The notes under the pieces: generated by a model | The model's database searches: none | What the model saw: the letters and a program-made list of their open reading frames with translations, nothing else | Told to the model about the DNA's origin: nothing | NCBI RefSeq assembly: GCF_002849225.1 | Contig: NZ_PKMC01000001.1 | Coordinates: 832,476-896,475, forward strand | DNA length: 64,000 nt | Direction of reading: 5' to 3' | Origin: Actinomyces sp. UMB0138 | GTDB taxonomy: Bacteria; Bacillota; Negativicutes; Veillonellales; Veillonellaceae | Position numbers and translations under genes: made by a program | Shown here: positions 62,786 to 64,000 of the stretch, in pieces | Numbering within the stretch: the first letter of the stretch is position 1 | Layout of the letters: each line of letters opens with the position of its first letter

Positions 62786-63721
62786 TTATGTGAGCGAATC
62801 CTGCGCCATAAGTGCCTCCACATCCCGGTCGTCTGGCACGTTCCGCCCTCCTGGGCGTCCGACCATGATGGCACCGGCAGCATTGGCGCGTCGGGCAGCA
62901 GTGATTGGGTCGTATCCGGACAGAAGAGATGCGCACAGCACCCCGGTGTGTACGTCACCCACCGCGGCTGTATCTCTGATTTGGGATGGGAAAGCTGGTA
63001 CTTTGACCGGTTCGGAGTTTGGCCCGTCGGTGACCCAACAGCCCCTGGAGGAATCCCGGCGGACGATGACCGCTGACGGTTTCATAACCTCACTTAGCGC
63101 ATCGTGTAGGGTTTGCCGGCCCAAGACTGCCCGAAGCAAGTCCGTTTCCCGCCTATTCATGGTTAACAGGTCGATGTGCGGCAGGATTCGCCGCAGCCAT
63201 TCCGGGTCTACCTCTTTTATCTGAGGGCCCAAAGCCAGCGTCAAACTTACCCCTTCAGGAAAGTCGGGTAGCCAACCTTCTAGCGCACTCTGATATGCCG
63301 GAGAAACCAGGTCAGAGGCAGACACGTAAACCATGTCCTTGTCCTTTAGCTGGAGCCTTTGCAAGGAAGCTAATTCCTGTTCCGCTTCGACTCCGGGAGC
63401 CACCACTGAAGAGATGAACCCATCGGCTTCGACAAGTACTAGTTTCATGCCGATGTCACCCACTACGTCAGAGGTGACGACGGTGATTCCTTCGCGCCCC
63501 AGTTCTTCGGCAACCATCATAGAGTTTGGTCCGGTGCCCATACAGGCAGCGCACCACACCTCGACTCCTTGGCGGCGGGCAGCGACCATCACTGGGAACG
63601 CGCCGCCTACGCCAACAGAAGACATGGTCGCAGAGACCTCGCCTCCCCTGTCAGGAAGATGGGGAACGTGCATCGGCATAGTCAAAATGACCGATGCAAC
63701 AGCAACCAAAGAACCAGCCAT
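62786..63721 (-). CDS. PfkB-family sugar/nucleoside kinase-like protein
   Basis: A 311-residue ribokinase-fold protein. Seen: a GGEVSA-x-GVGGAF N-terminal motif (family GG at the substrate site), NRRET at 189-193, and DTAAVGD at 250-256 in place of the usual DTxGAGD. The likely catalytic base Asp256 is kept but the anion-hole Gly-Ala is changed to Ala-Val. Substrate is unknown. The ATG at 63721 has AAGGG 6 bases upstream. Directly downstream of rnj. Confidence 0.82.
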   Translation of the reverse strand: MAGSLVAVASVILTMPMHVPHLPDRGGEVSATMSSVGVGGAFPVMVAARRQGVEVWCAACMGTGPNSMMVAEELGREGITVVTSDVVGDIGMKLVLVEADGFISSVVAPGVEAEQELASLQRLQLKDKDMVYVSASDLVSPAYQSALEGWLPDFPEGVSLTLALGPQIKEVDPEWLRRILPHIDLLTMNRRETDLLRAVLGRQTLHDALSEVMKPSAVIVRRDSSRGCWVTDGPNSEPVKVPAFPSQIRDTAAVGDVHTGVLCASLLSGYDPITAARRANAAGAIMVGRPGGRNVPDDRDVEALMAQDSLT

Positions 63722-63724
63722 CAA

Positions 63725-64000
63725 TTACCCTTCAATAACTACGGGAACAATCATTGGGCGTCGCCGCAGCCTGCGGGAAACCCACCGTCCCAAGGCGCGT
63801 CGCATGGCCTGCTGCAGCGAGTAGGCGTCCACGTGCCCCGGTGCCGCCGCCTTCGCAAGAGCCTCTGCCACGTCGGGGAGCACTTCCCTAAACACGGCTT
63901 CGTCCTCGGCCATCCCGCGAGCGGTAATGTGCGGGCCCGCCAGGACCTGCCCCATTTCGAGGTCGACAACGGCGAAGACGCTGACAAAGCCCTCTTCGCC
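63725..64000 (-). CDS. rnj: Ribonuclease J, C-terminal end (partial)
   Basis: The last 91 residues; the gene continues beyond the right edge. The segment GFVSVFAVVDLEMGQVLAGP followed by ARGMAEDEAVF and the terminal RRLRRRPMIVPVVIEG matches the C-terminal domain of actinobacterial RNase J, a 5'-exo/endoribonuclease in RNA maturation and decay. Next to ftsK and pfkB as in related actinobacteria (dapA-rnj-ftsK). Confidence 0.9.
   Translation of the reverse strand, partial: GEEGFVSVFAVVDLEMGQVLAGPHITARGMAEDEAVFREVLPDVAEALAKAAAPGHVDAYSLQQAMRRALGRWVSRRLRRRPMIVPVVIEG

Overview
The window reads as one stretch of an actinobacterial chromosome with moderately high GC, most likely from the Actinomycetaceae (Winkia, Varibaculum, Mobiluncus or Actinomyces relatives). 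Support for this includes the dcw order mraZ-rsmH-ftsL-ftsI-murF-mraY-murD-ftsW-murG-murC-ftsQ-ftsZ followed by pgeF, sepF, yggT and divIVA/wag31; the recA-recX-miaB-miaA and clgR-DUF3046-recA neighbourhoods; the nrdR / LysM / lexA arrangement seen in mycobacteria; a PriA-type isomerase; a sortase signal of the LAxTG form; and actinobacterial SOS boxes. The genus is not resolved. Almost everything is core genome. I found no tRNA or rRNA genes, insertion sequences, prophage genes or CRISPR arrays, and no gene-free stretch longer than 300 bases.

Layout. 1-4.4 kb: the end of an adenosine/adenine deaminase gene, a small membrane protein, a 1071-residue wall-anchored protein made of two complete alkaline phosphatases, and a DUF1801 protein. 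4.4-9.6 kb (minus strand): infC-rpmI-rplT-trmH-thiL behind a leader with an attenuator-like hairpin, then a UDP-glucose pyrophosphorylase and an acetyltransferase. 9.6-12.2 kb: a tightly coupled unit of an unknown gene, a degenerate hisH, priA and an SseB-family gene. 12.2-17.9 kb: a dicarboxylate/amino-acid symporter, lipB-lipA, an acyl-CoA ligase, a membrane protein, an S4 RNA-binding protein and a Fur-family regulator. 17.9-23 kb: dnaE1, a pseudouridine synthase and lspA. 23-39 kb: the division and cell wall cluster. 39-48 kb: DUF3040, dinB, PAC2, helD, serA, an acyl-CoA synthetase and nrdR. 47.7-59.4 kb: SOS-linked genes (LysM protein, lexA, recA, recX) with ldh, dinG, hflX, miaA, miaB, cinA, DUF3046 and clgR. 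59.4-64 kb: pgsA, ftsK, a PfkB-family protein and the end of rnj.

How the genes work together. The 23-39 kb block makes lipid-linked peptidoglycan precursors and builds the septum (FtsZ, SepF, FtsW/FtsI/FtsL/FtsQ), with DivIVA directing polar growth. MraZ is expected to control the cluster through four 10-bp-phased GTGG-type repeats directly before its own start. LexA is expected to control its own gene and a divergent membrane LysM protein that resembles the SOS division inhibitors of Gram-positive bacteria, through three SOS boxes; recA has a fourth box.

The points I find most interesting are: (1) nine genes with a TANNNT hexamer exactly 6-7 bases before the start codon and no ribosome binding site, suggesting widespread leaderless transcription; (2) the tandem alkaline phosphatase with both active sites intact; (3) a hisH that has lost its catalytic Cys-His-Glu while still sitting next to a priA with a changed active-site loop, matching the histidine/tryptophan pathway decay known in this family; (4) the MraZ operator, with a second cluster in the opposite orientation; (5) a three-copy palindromic motif between the PAC2 and helD genes. 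Many starts were moved from the longest reading frame to positions supported by ribosome binding sites, stop-start overlaps or leaderless promoters; these are explained entry by entry.
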